From Hypomesus transpacificus (taxonomy: Eukaryota; Chordata; Actinopteri; Osmeriformes; Osmeridae), in contig NC_061072.1 of NCBI RefSeq assembly GCF_021917145.1, positions 10,433,805 to 10,497,804 of the forward strand: a stretch of 64,000 nt of DNA, read 5' to 3'. Each line of letters starts with the position of its first letter. Within the stretch, counting starts at the first letter, position 1. A program made the translations under genes and the position numbers. The notes below the pieces were generated by a model. It was given only the letters and a program-made list of their open reading frames with translations, made no database searches and was not told the DNA's origin. Of the stretch, positions 10,172 through 23,700 are shown piece by piece.

Positions 10172-12747
10172 CATGGAGACATGGATTTCTGGGAAAGGGA
10201 GAGATGGGGTTAGGATCTAAAAGTGAACTGTACATCTGTGAATCATTGGATGAATATTAGTATTACCATTACCGTTTCCCATTTTTCTCTCCTTTTTCTG
10301 TTTGGGTGGAGTTCTTTCTCGCCCTGCTTATTTCAGGTTATTGAAAGGGCTCTAAGAACTGTGTAACGTTTTAAGCACTTCTATTTAAGTTATTGTTTTA
10401 TTGTTTTCCTTCAACTTGTGTTTTGGCAGTTGGACATGTGGTCCATTTTAAAAACCAGGCAAAAGAAAGCCATACCTTTTCCCATTAAACTCATTTAATT
10501 CAACTAATTTATACCTGGAAACACTGGTGACATAACCTATGTGGCTCAACACAACAGGCTTGATGCACAAAACGAAGAAGGGAAACGTGCCCTCAAAAGA
10601 GGTTCTTACTGCAGAAGCCTGAGTCACGCCATGCAGTCTGTAGTGAAATCAACTTGATAGAATTCTTTGAATTCCAATTTTGGCTTTTTATCATGTGGCG
10701 TTTGGCAAAATTGGATTGTAGTTGAGATGATTGATGACATTTTATTGAAATATGACATGATGCTGAGAGTTGTTTTCTTGGCATATGTTGCCTTTAGAAA
10801 TGACAGCCAACTGTATTGTTGAAGATGTTGATGTCATGATACAGATACCAGTTGCATTTGTATCTTATTTATCCAAATTGAAATGCTGTGTACACACCAG
10901 TTAGTCCTTAAAATTTCAATGTATTTATTTATTTGAAAATACCCAACCGTCATTTCTCTCAGTAAAGACATTGAGTGCTTGTTATGAGTGCTTAAGATCG
11001 CAATAGTGTCTTAGATGATTTTAACAACTAGGGCTGGTTCCATTTTGTTCCCTCCTAGCTCCTACCGACTAGCCAGCTTTCACAGATCTGAAACACATAG
11101 GTGTGTGTGCTGTTTGGGGATAGTCCTTCAGACTGGCTTCTGTACAGCTTTGACCTATCCAGTCCTTTGAGCTTTGAAAGCACTGTTAGGGATGAGGTGG
11201 GTCTTGGTTTGGTGGGGACAGAAGAATCCTGTACCTGGGAAATATTAAGGACTGTTACTTTGGACGTTACACAGAGCTTTATCTCGTTTACCTGCAACAA
11301 TCTTACACCTTTGGGAAGCTATTTGCTAGTTTTGTTTGGGCATGTCAAGAATATGCCAGCTGCTGGTAATGGCTATAATGAAATGCACAAAAACCAATGG
11401 CCTGCTAAAGTCACTGTACATGTACTGCTTTGCAAAGAGACATTCATGTCAGCTACCCTCTTTCTATTCTAAATCTTTCAAAACTGTCAGATTCTCTTGA
11501 AAGTAGCCTATGGTCTATCGGGGACAGTAGATGATTGTTAACCAGGTATGCTGGCCCATGGGAGTGTCGTGAGTCCAGCATGGTCAGGTGGTGCCCGTAA
11601 CCAGGTGTTAGTGTGAGGTTTACATTTACAATGGTTTCATTTCAGATCCCTTTGACCTTTTTATATAAAATGCATTGATTTATAATAAATAAAACAGTGT
11701 TCAACTTTTGCGAGTGGACCATGAAATGAATTGGTGTTTTTCTTGAAATGACACAACTGTCATTTCAGTCTGTTTTGAAATCTTTATTAATACTAATTTT
11801 GTTAATGTCTGAAGTTTGACTAGTACTGCTTTGCTACTAGGCTACATGTCCGGGAAAAAAAATTGCTCAATGAAGTGTCATGCAACAAAACATAATTGAG
11901 ACTGATGGAGGGCAGAGCTCAAGCGCTAGCTCTTCAAAACTCTGCTCCTCCTCAGGGGTGTGTCAGACCAGAGGAGCTTTCGCCATTGGTGGATAACTCT
12001 CCTAGTAACCAGCACCAACAACTGCTATCAACAACGAATGCAAGGCACATGAGAATCGAACAAACTCATCGTAAGAATCCTAACCGACGTACAAATAGAA
12101 CTGAGAAAAAAATCTTCAAAACGGTGTGAGTAGTTACGACATAAGTCAAAACGCTCGTTTAGAAATCAGGTGATGGAAAGTACGGGATATTGAGGTTACA
12201 AACCATTCGTTAGCCAATCTGTTACCCTAGCTAACGTATCCAGCAACAATCCAGCTAGCAAGCTTGGTACTGTAGTCTAGCTATCCTCTCAAATTCTTGT
12301 CCAGATGTCAACACTTGTTAGCTTGGAGCCAGCTAGCAATGTATTTGCAAAAACGTTGAGCCCATCGTTTAATGTAAGTAAGCTCTAGCACTATGTGAAA
12401 GAACGACGCAATTAAAACTACAGCAAGTCTACTGTAGTCGCACATATAATAGATAGTAGACGAGTTATATTTGCCATATAACGTGACATTGGCCCCTGAC
12501 ACTACTAGCCTAGTGTGTTCAAATTTGGCAACGACGATAACGCCCTGTACGGACGGATATAATTTACCTTTCTGTTGCAAAGGCCAGAATTGTATCCACG
12601 GGATGCATTTTTTTATTTACTTGGGAAATGAGACATGTCCCTGGTGGGACATTGGAATGGATACTCTATTATACAGCAGCGATCACAACAGCTGTATGCA
12701 TAAGTGCTGTAGTTAGGCTTATGACGAGTGTTGATTTTTTTCTGCAG
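10172..12747. other. dcun1d3 3' UTR and katnip upstream region
   Basis: No gene is seen here. The first 1.5 kb is AT-rich and reads as a long 3' UTR of dcun1d3, with an ATTAAA at 10484-10489 and overlapping AATAAA hexamers at 11684-11693. After about 11880 the sequence becomes promoter-like: an inverted CCAAT (ATTGG) near 11985, a CCAAT at 12214-12218 and a near-palindrome GTTACCCTAGCTAAC at 12221-12235. These probably belong to katnip. Confidence 0.5.
11684..11693 (+). terminator. Polyadenylation signals, probable end of dcun1d3
   Basis: Two overlapping AATAAA hexamers stand about 1.5 kb after the dcun1d3 stop codon, and the promoter-like region of katnip follows. An earlier ATTAAA at 10484-10489 could give a shorter transcript. 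Confidence 0.5.
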
Positions 12748-12847
12748 AGCTGAATGTATGGTGCTTACGAATACATGAAGCAAAACCGCTTTTCACCCTC
12801 CTCTCATAATGTGGAAATAAGGGTATTCCAATCAACACCGACCTACG

Positions 12848-13957
12848 ATGGATCAAGAGGTATGAGATTTCCAAGTGTGTTATGTGATTTTTCCAGGCTT
12901 TCTGTTATTGACCTCGAGGTTGTGTGAAGATTTGAAGAAGTGATGAAAATGCATCGTCAGTGAATGAAAGACACAAGCTAGCCGTCTAAGATGAAGAGAT
13001 ATGTTAATGTATTCTGATATTAATAGTTTGCTTAAGTTGTGACTGTTGGCATAGTATTTTGCGTTTGGTACAAGACGTATTTTACGCTGATAAAGATATC
13101 TAACCTGCCTATAATTTCATGTTTATTATATAATATTTGTTTCTGTTGTCTTTGCTTAATTCTATTCTATTCATTCACCTTTCCCTTTACTCTTGCAGTG
13201 CTTCAGTATCACCTTTACTGTGTCTCACAGATTCTGTAGACTAATTTGGTGCTAGAGACTATGTAAGGAGAATAGCGCTCTTTCAATCTATTTTTAAGCA
13301 TGATCATGCATGATGCATGATGTCACACACTATCCTCAAGCAAATTGTTGTTTTTCTTCCCCTTTTGAATATTTCTTGTGGTACTGAAAATACACAGAAA
13401 AAGTGGGGTCAGATAATTTGGTTGAGATTGAATGTAATGTGCTCGGTTTTCTCATCGTGCTAGGGTAAAATATTGTAGGAGCATGGCAATATTTTGCATT
13501 TATGCTGTCAGCTTATTCATCAATCCTTCTGCATGTTCCAGAGAGTCTCTAATCTTCAGTTGACATGTTGTGGGATGCATGGGTCCATGAATGCATGCAT
13601 GTCCTGTTCCTGCATTTTAAACAGCCAGCTGTTTTATATGATATTGGTGACTTTAAATGTTTCTTATTGCTAATGTGAAATTTACAATACTACGTTATCT
13701 GAAATAAGGTTCCTTAACTTTGCTGGCAAAATAAGCTACCACTCTTGTTTCAAATGTTATGGTTTCTCCCATTGTTGATTGCATTTCTACAAACTAATGT
13801 AGTAGACTAGTCCAGACTTGTTTTTTGATAGTAATTAAGTGTGATAGTCTAAACAATCTATTATTCAGTTTGGATACATTATAATTCCTGAAAGAGCTGA
13901 CATCATCTTTGCTGACACTGCTTCCTTTTGTGTGTGTGTGTGTACGTATATGCATGC

Positions 13958-13990
<33 letters not shown>

Positions 13991-16900
13991 AAGGGGAGCC
14001 AGAGGTGGCAGAGAGGCAAGCTTGGCTCGGCCCCTGAAGAGACCCTGGATGAATATTTAATCACCCTCCAGCAGAAAAACAGGTGAATTGTGAGCACAGA
14101 GCTTCAGGAAGCAGAACCTCTGGTTACACACAGCTGAGACACACTGCCTGATTCATTAGTACCGACAAACACGAGACTTTGATTGGCAACGTACTGTGCG
14201 GAGAGATTATTTGACACACGCATGTGTGAAGCATAAGCTTAAGGCCAGAATCACTGCGATAAGCTAAATGATTATCTGACTTTTCAATTGGTGTGACTAA
14301 ACCTAAGAACCTAACACACAAGGATTATTGTAGCCATCTACAGTATCTCTGGGTCTGTCTGTTTGACTTCTTGTAACATTCCCCATTCTGAAGGATACTA
14401 AAGAGGCTGAAAATCAAAGACCAAAAGGAGATAGATCTGGAGAGGTTGGAGCAAGGTTTCTCCATCTATCTGAACGGGGCAAACGCCGAAGCTAGCAGAC
14501 AGCATAAGAGACCCAGCCAGAGGTCTCTCACTTCTCCACCGCCCGCATCCAGAACGACACACACTGCTGGTACGCACCAGGACCCATCCGGATCAAACAA
14601 TGATCATCACTCACAATCCGACACGCAACACCCCACCCCTTCACTTTGCACTTGGCATGGTATAATCCTGTGCCCTCAACCGTCACTGAATGAACGATAG
14701 TGACAGTCGTAACTGGCAGCCATGTTTTCTCACTGTGTGCTGAGGACCATCTGTGTGTGCTCCTGGTGTTCCTCTGGGGGGAGGACTGCCTCTAACGCAT
14801 GCCGTGTCTGTGCTCTGACTCATCCCCAGACTCTTGGAGAAGACACGCGGCACAGAGAGCTGAGGACGGCGGCGTCGGAGATCTAGAGCAGGCCCAACGC
14901 CAGAGGAGCCGCACTGCCCCGGGAACAGTACAGAGGAGAGAATGGGTCCAGGTAGAGCCAGCTGTAGCGCTAACCTTTAACGACCGTCGAACGTCGCGGT
15001 GGTGTGTGTGTGTATCAACAATGTGTTTCTCTGTCGCCTAGCAGAATTCGTTCAATATCCGAGCGGAAAAGGGACCCTGTTTGCGAGTTTCCCCCGAAAA
15101 GCGCTATTCTGAGGATTTTGAGCCGTACGCTAGCGCTGACATGGAGGTAGGAAGCGTAAGCAATGACCAGGCGGTGTGTGGGCGGCCCGTGCCTCGCTGT
15201 AGAATAAGTGTGCATCTGACTGTTATGCTTTAGTAGCAGCTGCCTGGATGAGTTAGCATCTGTCTTTTCTCTCTCTCTGCCCCCCACCTCCCCCCCCCCC
15301 CCCCCGGTCCACCTCTCTATCCAGAGGTCCCGCTCCCCTCACAGTCCCCGTGACGCCTGTAAGGTGTCACACTCTTTCAGCCCCCGCGCTGACAGCCGAG
15401 GGAGGCAGGCCAACCCTGAACACAATGAGCGTGTACTGCTCAACATTGACGAGGTCAAGGTGAGTGGAGGGATTACATTTAATTGCTGGGTTATATAGCA
15501 CGGAGGGAGAGAAAGAGACCTCTGGCCTTGAGAGTGATATCTCAGAAAATGATGTTTTGGTGATGTGATGCAGTGAGTCGTTGTCACAGAGACTCGGGGG
15601 CCGAGGAGTTCTGTCATGTGGATGTTTTCATCTCCCCAGTCGTAACAGTCAGTGTTCTTTAGTGTAACATACTGTACATTCATCAAAGCACACTATCTGC
15701 ATGCAAGACTGTGTACCTTACAGGTTTTCATGTTTGCTCAAGCACAGGCCCCCAGTACCCTTGTGTGCGTGTCAGTAGCCTTGTCTGTCGTCAGCAGGTG
15801 TTGCGGCGGAGCCTGGAGGTGAACATGCGGCGCAGCAGCCGGGGGTCGGCAGGGGAGGAGTCGGACGAGGAGTGGGTGGAGGAGCAGATTGAACGGGACG
15901 AGAGCACAGAGAGTTTGGAGGAGCTGGGCCTACCTCCGTCCTCCACCAAGACCTCCTCCTCCACCTCCTCCAGCTACCCACGGCCCTCTGACTCCATGGG
16001 CGGTCAGGCGGAGCCCGCAGACCTCATTGTACTGGACTTTGGGCCGTCTCCTAAAGGTACTATAACATCTCATCTCCTTATTCTAGATGTTGACTGACTG
16101 CAGGGGTGAGTCTGCATGACCACCTCCTGTCGACTCTTGTACTTCCTTTTCACTGATAAAGAAAGCAGGTTGTATGTGATAGTATGTAACACAGATTATA
16201 TAAACCAGACACAGATGAATAGACAGTTGAGATGTATTGAAATAGTTTAATTGAGCATCACTTTCCCTTCTCTGATGTTGCAGGGCGTAAGATTGAACGT
16301 TCTCTGTCCGCTAAGAGGAAAGACAACATGGAGGCCTATGTTCCCACCAAGCCCATTTTGGTAAAGAGCAAAACTCTTGATAGGCCACCCTCCAAGGAGA
16401 GCAGGGATTCTCAAAGTACGTTTTTCAGTGAAGGAACTAGTTTATCAGCGTACCATAAAATGGCTGTATTCTCATGCCAATAACGGGAACATCAAGACAC
16501 TACAACTGAGTAGTCCATCCCTCTCTCCAACATTCTCTGTATCTGTCTCTCTCTCCCTCCTTTCCCAGGGCCAAAGAGTCGTTTAGAGCGCCCACTGTCT
16601 GCTGCCAGGAAGGTGTCTTGTGAGGAGAGGGACCCCGAGGAGACGGCCTGCAGGGTGCTCCAAGCCCTGCAGAGAGAGAACAGCCCACTACAGAGCCCCG
16701 AGTCCAGGAACTTCAGCCACAACATGGTCAGACCCCCAGAGTAACTGCCATTCATTTGGGTCACCCGCTAGAGCTGTGTCCATGTTAGGAACTGTCTCCA
16801 TAAATGATATTTGATGTTTTTTTTTGTTTAGCGTGGTTTATATGATGTAAATGTTATGTTTTGTTTTAGTAGGGCTTACTTTCTCACTCTCTGCTATCTC

Positions 16901-19900
16901 CCATTGTTTCCCTGGAGCTTAACATTTTGCACTGGTGTTTCGGATTGATCTGAATCTAAACTGGTCTTAGTGACTCTCCCTTTTGATTTTCCCTCCCACA
17001 GTCGAGGGGACACCAGATGATGAACGGCTCGCTGCGAGAGGACATCAGTGACCGAGAAGAAAGCAGGGTGACCAGGGCCATGCAGAGAATCACCCTCATG
17101 GGCACGAGGTACAGCACCATAACAGAACCTGGAATAGCTTTGCGCCTTTGAACGTATCACCCCTCACTACTGCATGGGAATCAGAGAAAGGCGGTTTGCC
17201 ATGTTGTAGCTACTATGGTTTGTTACTCTCAGCTAGTGTCAGTCTGGACTAGACTTACATAAAGGGAGCGTCCTCATTCCGGTGCTTTCCTTGACGCCAT
17301 GTTTAACCTGTGGTAATTCAGTACCTGGTTCTTGAACGTAATTGAACACCTTTGAGGCCCTTTAAAGGTAGTTATGTGTAATGTTGATCTGCGTATCAAG
17401 CCACAAGGCTCTGAGGTAGAATCATCAGCACTCTAGTACAGGTCAACAGATGCCAGGGACAACACGGCGACTTCCTCCGTCTCCACGGACAAAGACCAAC
17501 AGCTGCTAAAGACACAAACAATAAAATGGCTATGTTTGTGGTCCTTTCGGTCAGGCAGCAGCATAATCTGCTGAAAGCCCTGGAGAAGCTGGAGGAGGAC
17601 TCGAACTACCGCATCCCCCAGCCGGTGAAGACGGACAGCAGCCCTGCACTGGTGAGTCAGAACCTCACGTGTCCCCAGCACTTCAGGGTGACTGAGGTGT
17701 GATGCAGTCACACCGATAATGGATTTGCGGATGTGGGGCGAGGGAAGCTTGACATTGTGTTCCCACGGCAGCGGAGGCAGGCCTCGGCTGAGGTGACACC
17801 CACCCTGTACGTCACCATGGAGATCCTGTCCAACTGGGGGAATGACAGACAGGTGGGACTGACAGAGATGCAGTTTTTCTGTCAAAGGAACAGGAAACTG
17901 TACGTGTCACCTCATGACCTGGACATCAGGAATGCGGATTACCCCGGCAACCTGGGGGCGCTGGTCAATGGCAAAGCTAAGGTTAGGCATCTGCTCAAAT
18001 GTAAAAAAAACAAACATCTGAAGCCATTTTCATTGCATATCTAGACATTTATCAGTGACTTTTAGTGAGTTTGTATTTTTATCTCGGTATTGAGTATTCC
18101 CTTGTTTTGGTTTGTGTTTTCTTTTGACAGACCACTAAGGAGCGTGACATGTGGACGTGTCCGTTCCACCCCCCCATCCAGCTCTACTTCATCATCAGGA
18201 ACGCTGAGCGCTCTCCAGACTTTGGGATATCCCGGGTCAAGATCTGGAACTACAACAGGGGCCTCAGTGTAGGAGCCCTTCACCTGAATTAACAATGTCA
18301 ACTATGTTTCATGTAGCGAAAGGGTCCCAGATGATAAGGCATCCATTTGACTCTGACATACGACTTTTAATAATAGGGTGATATCGAAATACACATCTGT
18401 TAAGCCTGTGGGGGTTTGGCCTTTCAAGGTTATACAGTGTTTGCTCACCAAGCCACATGGCAGCGGTTAGTAACAGTGAGTCCTAAACGCATGCAGTCTG
18501 GCCCAGCTCCTCTGCTGGCAGACTATACTGGGGCTTGAGGGCTGTAGTAGCTAGGTCTCTTTAAGCAGTGACTGAGAGCCACCAGTCCAAATGTAGAACA
18601 GTGAGAGATTAGCCTGAAGGGATTAGCCCTAGGGTGGCTGGGGGTTCTTCTATCTCCCGCCTGCCCTCACACACACACACACACACACTCAAACACACAC
18701 TGCCCAGGAACAGGGGCATCAAGACCAAGCTAACAAGGGGTTTCCTGACAATGGCCTAAACCCATATGGGAATATAATCCATACTATTGTGAAGTTCACG
18801 ATGCGACTCGGATGCTGTGTTTGGTGAGGTAAGGCTGTAGGCATTTAAGAAGTCTAGGCTAGAGAGCTAGCACCGGGGGTTTGGTGAAGTGGCTGTAGGA
18901 TTGAGGAGATTTGACTTGGATTTTAGCCATCCTCCATGTCTGTTTGCCTGTGAACAAGCTACTTATCTGTGGCGTTTAGACTTGACTACAAACCTGTTAA
19001 AGGACAGTTTAAACATGGCCAGGAATACTCTGTACTTGGTCACTGATGTTGTGTCAAAGTGTGTGAAGACTTAGTTTGTTTTTGCTTTTTCTCTGTGTGG
19101 TATATCATTTAGAATAGTCCATTACCTTTTAAACCATTAATGTCTGCACTAGTTATTGATCTACTTTGAGACTAAAATAGCTGTTTTTGTTGATTAGGAC
19201 CTGGACATAGGCGCGCGCCATGTGAAGCTTTACCTCAACAGCACTCTGGTGTTTGAGGGAGAGCTGGACAAAGGCTGTGGCAACCAGGTGTTTGACTACA
19301 GCACCACCATCGACCTCCAGGCACTCCACATCCCAGAGTCCTTTTCTCCCAGCCCCGTGTCCTCTGGCCATAGTCTGAGGGGCGCCAGCCCGCAGCATCA
19401 TGACGACGCTAGGGGGCCGCAGGGGGGCAGCAGCCAGCGGGACCTAGACTTCAGACTAACAGAGGGGCCGGGCCAGGTTAGAGTAGACATGCAGGACAGA
19501 ACACACCCTCCACTCCCCCCCATCACCCCCACCACCTCCTCTACCCTGTACTCCGTCCAACGGAGGAACTCCTTCGACTTCCCCTCAGAGGATCCCCTCT
19601 GCCTGAAACAGCAGCTGGAGCACACAACCGCCGCGGCCCCCATGGAGCTGACCGTCACCACCCAGCCCTCCTCCTCCTCCTCCAGGACTCCCCAGTGGCT
19701 CCAGCCCCTGAGCAGGGGGGCTCCGGAGGGCTGCGAGGGTGGACGGGAGAGGGACCGGCCCCTGTGGCTGGTACCCCAGCAGTCTGTGGAGCCCAAACCC
19801 CCCGTGGCGCCCCCCTCCTCCTCCTCCGTGCTCCCCGAGCTGTCCTGTAACCCAGGGAGGGTGTGCAGGGGCGTGGAGCGGAGCCTGAACGGGGGCCAGT

Positions 19901-20710
19901 GGAGTGCAGACTCCCTGGATCGGAGCCCGGACCTGCTGGAGGAACTGGGCGAGCGGCCGGCCCAGGACAGGCCCGTGAGCGGACGCAGGAGCTCGGCCCG
20001 GAACGTCTGTGGAAGACCAGCAGAGGAGCAGCACCAGGGAGCCACCGGCCTGTCCTGTACTGGTAGGTCAACTCTTGGCTCCTAGCTCATACCATGTCCC
20101 CGTAGCAATGTTGTGTGGATCGGAAAATGAAAAAGTTTGAAGGGACGTTGGTACAAATGACACATGTCTTTCTGAGATGTTACTTTGTAAGGACTGCAGA
20201 TTGATTTGTCCTCCTAGGTTATTGTGTCTCTTGTGTGGCTGGTGAACAGAGCTGTAATCCTATGGTGAAAAACATTATTGCTTCAGTACGGTGTGTATTC
20301 ATGACAGACAGGAGCTTTTCCGTCAAGCTAAAGGCCTAGCACTATCATTTTCCTAACCATAAGTTTGTCTATAAACACATGGTCAATCAGGCCCAACCCA
20401 TTGGCCCTTGTACAATGTGTTTTCTCTCATGTCTAAACACCCTGGTGCCTGTCAATAGGCTGCACAGCAAAACACTGCCTTGTTTTCTAAGAATTTAAAT
20501 ATAATTTCAGCTCTGTGATCCACATGGGGATTAACATGTTCTGGTGTGTTAAAATGTTCTCCCTTTGTTCAAGGGCAAAAATAACCTCAAATTAGATTAT
20601 GGTGCAGGGCGGCAGATTGCTGCTTCACACCAAATCTGCATTCCAAATAATCCCTTCTGATCTCTAACCCAGACTGCAAGCAGACAACTAGTATTTCTCC
20701 CCAATCTGGG

Positions 20711-20754
<44 letters not shown>

Positions 20755-23700
20755 AGAGAGAGGACATGCCTGGACCACCTGCTGTCTCTGAGCACTCTCT
20801 TTGTGGCCAGTGTCAGTCTGAAGTAGGCCACAGGCTGTTTTCAATGAAGCAGAGAATCACTCTTCCAGCAGCTGCTGTGAAAGCGAGGGTGTTCAGTCTG
20901 AAAATGGGCCTACTATTGAACACATTCACTGGAGAGGGTGTGTTTTATCAGGACCACATTCTGGATTTTGTGCTCGGGTTTCCTGAGTTGGTTATGACAC
21001 ATCGTGGAATGTGTGTGTGTTCCACAGACGAGCCCATGTCCTTAGTGCGGAGACAGCGCACGCCCAGGGCGCAGCTCCGCAGCGAGCAGGAAGACACCCT
21101 GATGGAATCCTGGGACTCGCTCACCAAGTTCAACCAGTGCCAGCGAGGACGCATCTCCAACATGGGCTTCGAGGGCGACATCTTCGACGAGTTCCTCCAA
21201 CGCCAGGGACGGATGGCGGCCGGCGGCACGGCCCTCAACCCTCCCTGCAGCCCCCCCCCCTCCTGCTCCAACCCCCACGGCGCCCTGCCGGACGACCCCG
21301 ACGACGACCCGTCCGCCGAGCCTGAGCGAGAGGAGGAGTTTGAGATCCCGGTCCTGCCCCAGGGCCAGCGACTGGTCATCCACATCCTGTCCACCTGGGG
21401 CGACCGCCACTACGTGGGCCTCAACGGCCTGGAGGTCTTCAGCTCGAGCGGGGAACCCCTCAAGCCCGCCCACATCCACGCCGACCCGCCCGACATCAAC
21501 GTGCTGCCGGCCTATGGGAAGGACCCGCGCGTGGTCGCCAACCTGATCGACGGAGTCAACCGCACGCAGGACGACATGCACCTCTGGTTGGCTCCCTTCA
21601 CCCCAGGGCGGAGCCATGTCATTTTTCTGGAGTTTGGCGCCCCCTGTCAGGTTGCGATGATCCGTGTGTGGAACTACAACAAGTCGCGCATCCACTCCTT
21701 CAGGGGGGTGAAGGAGGTGGAGATGGCGCTGGATGGGAGGTGCATCTTCAGGGGGGAGATCGCCAAGGCTTCTGGAAACCTGTCTGGAGGTACGGGGGTG
21801 GTGGGGGTGGGGGTCATTAGAGAAAGTTGGCTTGTTTACCATGGTATGCTTTGCCTGAGTTCTTTCAAAGAAGATCTCATTAGAAGAGTTTAGCTGTCGT
21901 CTTTTGAAGAGGCAGGACTGTAGTTAACTTATAGTTAATTTATGTGTACCTTATACCTTGTATCTTATAGGTTAAGATGTACACTAAAGAGTGAGAATAC
22001 AAGATTTGCTGCTGTCTTTTGCTGCTTTGGATACAACAACCTCAAGTCAAATATACTTTAACCTGTAGTTTATATTATACTTGTCACTCTTACGATATTA
22101 CTTTTAACATCACATCCAAAATAACCATGTAGCTGTAGGTGAACTGTTCCTGTATCTGCTCTTCCTTCCCCTCAGACCTCGACCAGTTTGGCGACACCAT
22201 TCTCTTCACCACCGACGACGACATCCTGGAGGCCATGTCGCGCTACGACGAGACCTTCCAGGGCGAGGTGGAGGGCTCTGAGGGGCTGGACCACGAGGAG
22301 GAGCTCCAGAGGCCCCGCACGGCGGACGGAGAGGGGGAGGAACGGCCCTTCACGCAGGCAGGCTTCAGAGGGGAGGACCTGACTCTGAGCACCACAGGCA
22401 TGGTGGGTAATGTAGTTCCATGCTCGGCTAGTAGGCGCATTCAGCTGTAGCTGGGAGAAGTTGAGACCCTTCAGAGATGGACCTTCATTTGCTGTCGATG
22501 TTTTTGAGTTGCGTCTGAGTGAAAGGTTTTGTTTTTCAGTTGAACCTCCAGCTCAACCAGACTGTTTGCCAGTCTGAAGAGCCCATGGAGCAGATTCCAG
22601 GAATGTACTGTGGAAAGTGTGAGTCTAGTTATATATTTTTGTTTATGCCAACAACTAAAAGATAGCATTTGAAACACTGTTTTGAATATCTATTGAGAAG
22701 GCCAGTGTAAACTCCCCCTCTAATGATAGATCTCATCACATCTCTGTCCCCCCCCCCCCCCCCCCCCAGGCCTTAGGCTGGAGCTCTGTGCGACGTGGGG
22801 AGACTCCCACTACGTGGGCCTGACAGGGCTGGAGGTGGTGGGCAAGGAAGGGGAGAGCCTGCCTCTGGACCTGTCCATGGTAGCTGCCTCCCCCCGCGAC
22901 CTCAACGACCTACCTGATTATGGACAGGACCTGCGCACCCTGGACAAGTCAGCCTTGATCCTTCCTTATCCTTGCTTCTTGTATCTCTCTCTGTCTCTCT
23001 CTCTCTCTCTCTCCTTCTCTCTGTCTCTCTCTCTCCATTCACTGAGTGAAGGGTCTGAGTTGTCCTCTGTGTCCCCAGACTCATAGACGGCCACAACATC
23101 ACCGCTGACGACGAGCACATGTGGCTGATCCCCTTCTGTTCAGGAGAGCAGCACACCCTGACAGTGACCTTCCAACAGCCCCAGACTGTAGCTGGACTAC
23201 GCCTCTGGAACTACAACAAGTCCCCCGAGGACTCCTACAGAGGGGTGAGACAGGACATGCTCAGCCAGATAACATGGAGCTCTTGGGGTGGGAGGTTTAT
23301 GCCCGTTTCCATTTGAGCAGACGCTGTCATCCAAAGCGACATACGTCTACAGATTGTTGACAGATGTAGGACAAGGACACAGATTGTGTCCTACATCTGT
23401 TTTCTTTCGTGTTGACAACATGCCATCAAACTCCCACTTAAACATCTCGGTACTTGAGATATTTAATCTAGATGAATCCAAAGTGATCGGTGGAGACCAA
23501 TATAAACAGTCCCTTTTCAAAGACACAGGTGTTTAGATTTGGCACGTGTAATTTGATATTTACATTTAGTCATTTAGCAGACGCTCTTATCCAGAGTGAC
23601 TTAAAGTAAGTACAGAGACATTCTCCCCGAGGCAAGTAGGGTGAAGTGCCTTGCCCAAGGACACAACGTCATTTGGCACAGCCGGGAATCAAACCAACAA

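Noticed and set aside
19398-20045. 215-residue open frame on the minus strand
   Set aside because: It is antisense to the long katnip exon 19198-20062, is Ser/Pro/Gly-rich through GC bias, and matches no family.
21042-21842. 266-residue open frame on the minus strand
   Set aside because: It mirrors the GC-rich katnip exon 21028-21789. The plus-strand frame has clear KATNIP motifs; the minus frame has none.
23360-23400. A microRNA precursor
   Set aside because: The arms are only 14 bases, too short for a usual Dicer substrate. Kept as an inverted repeat only.
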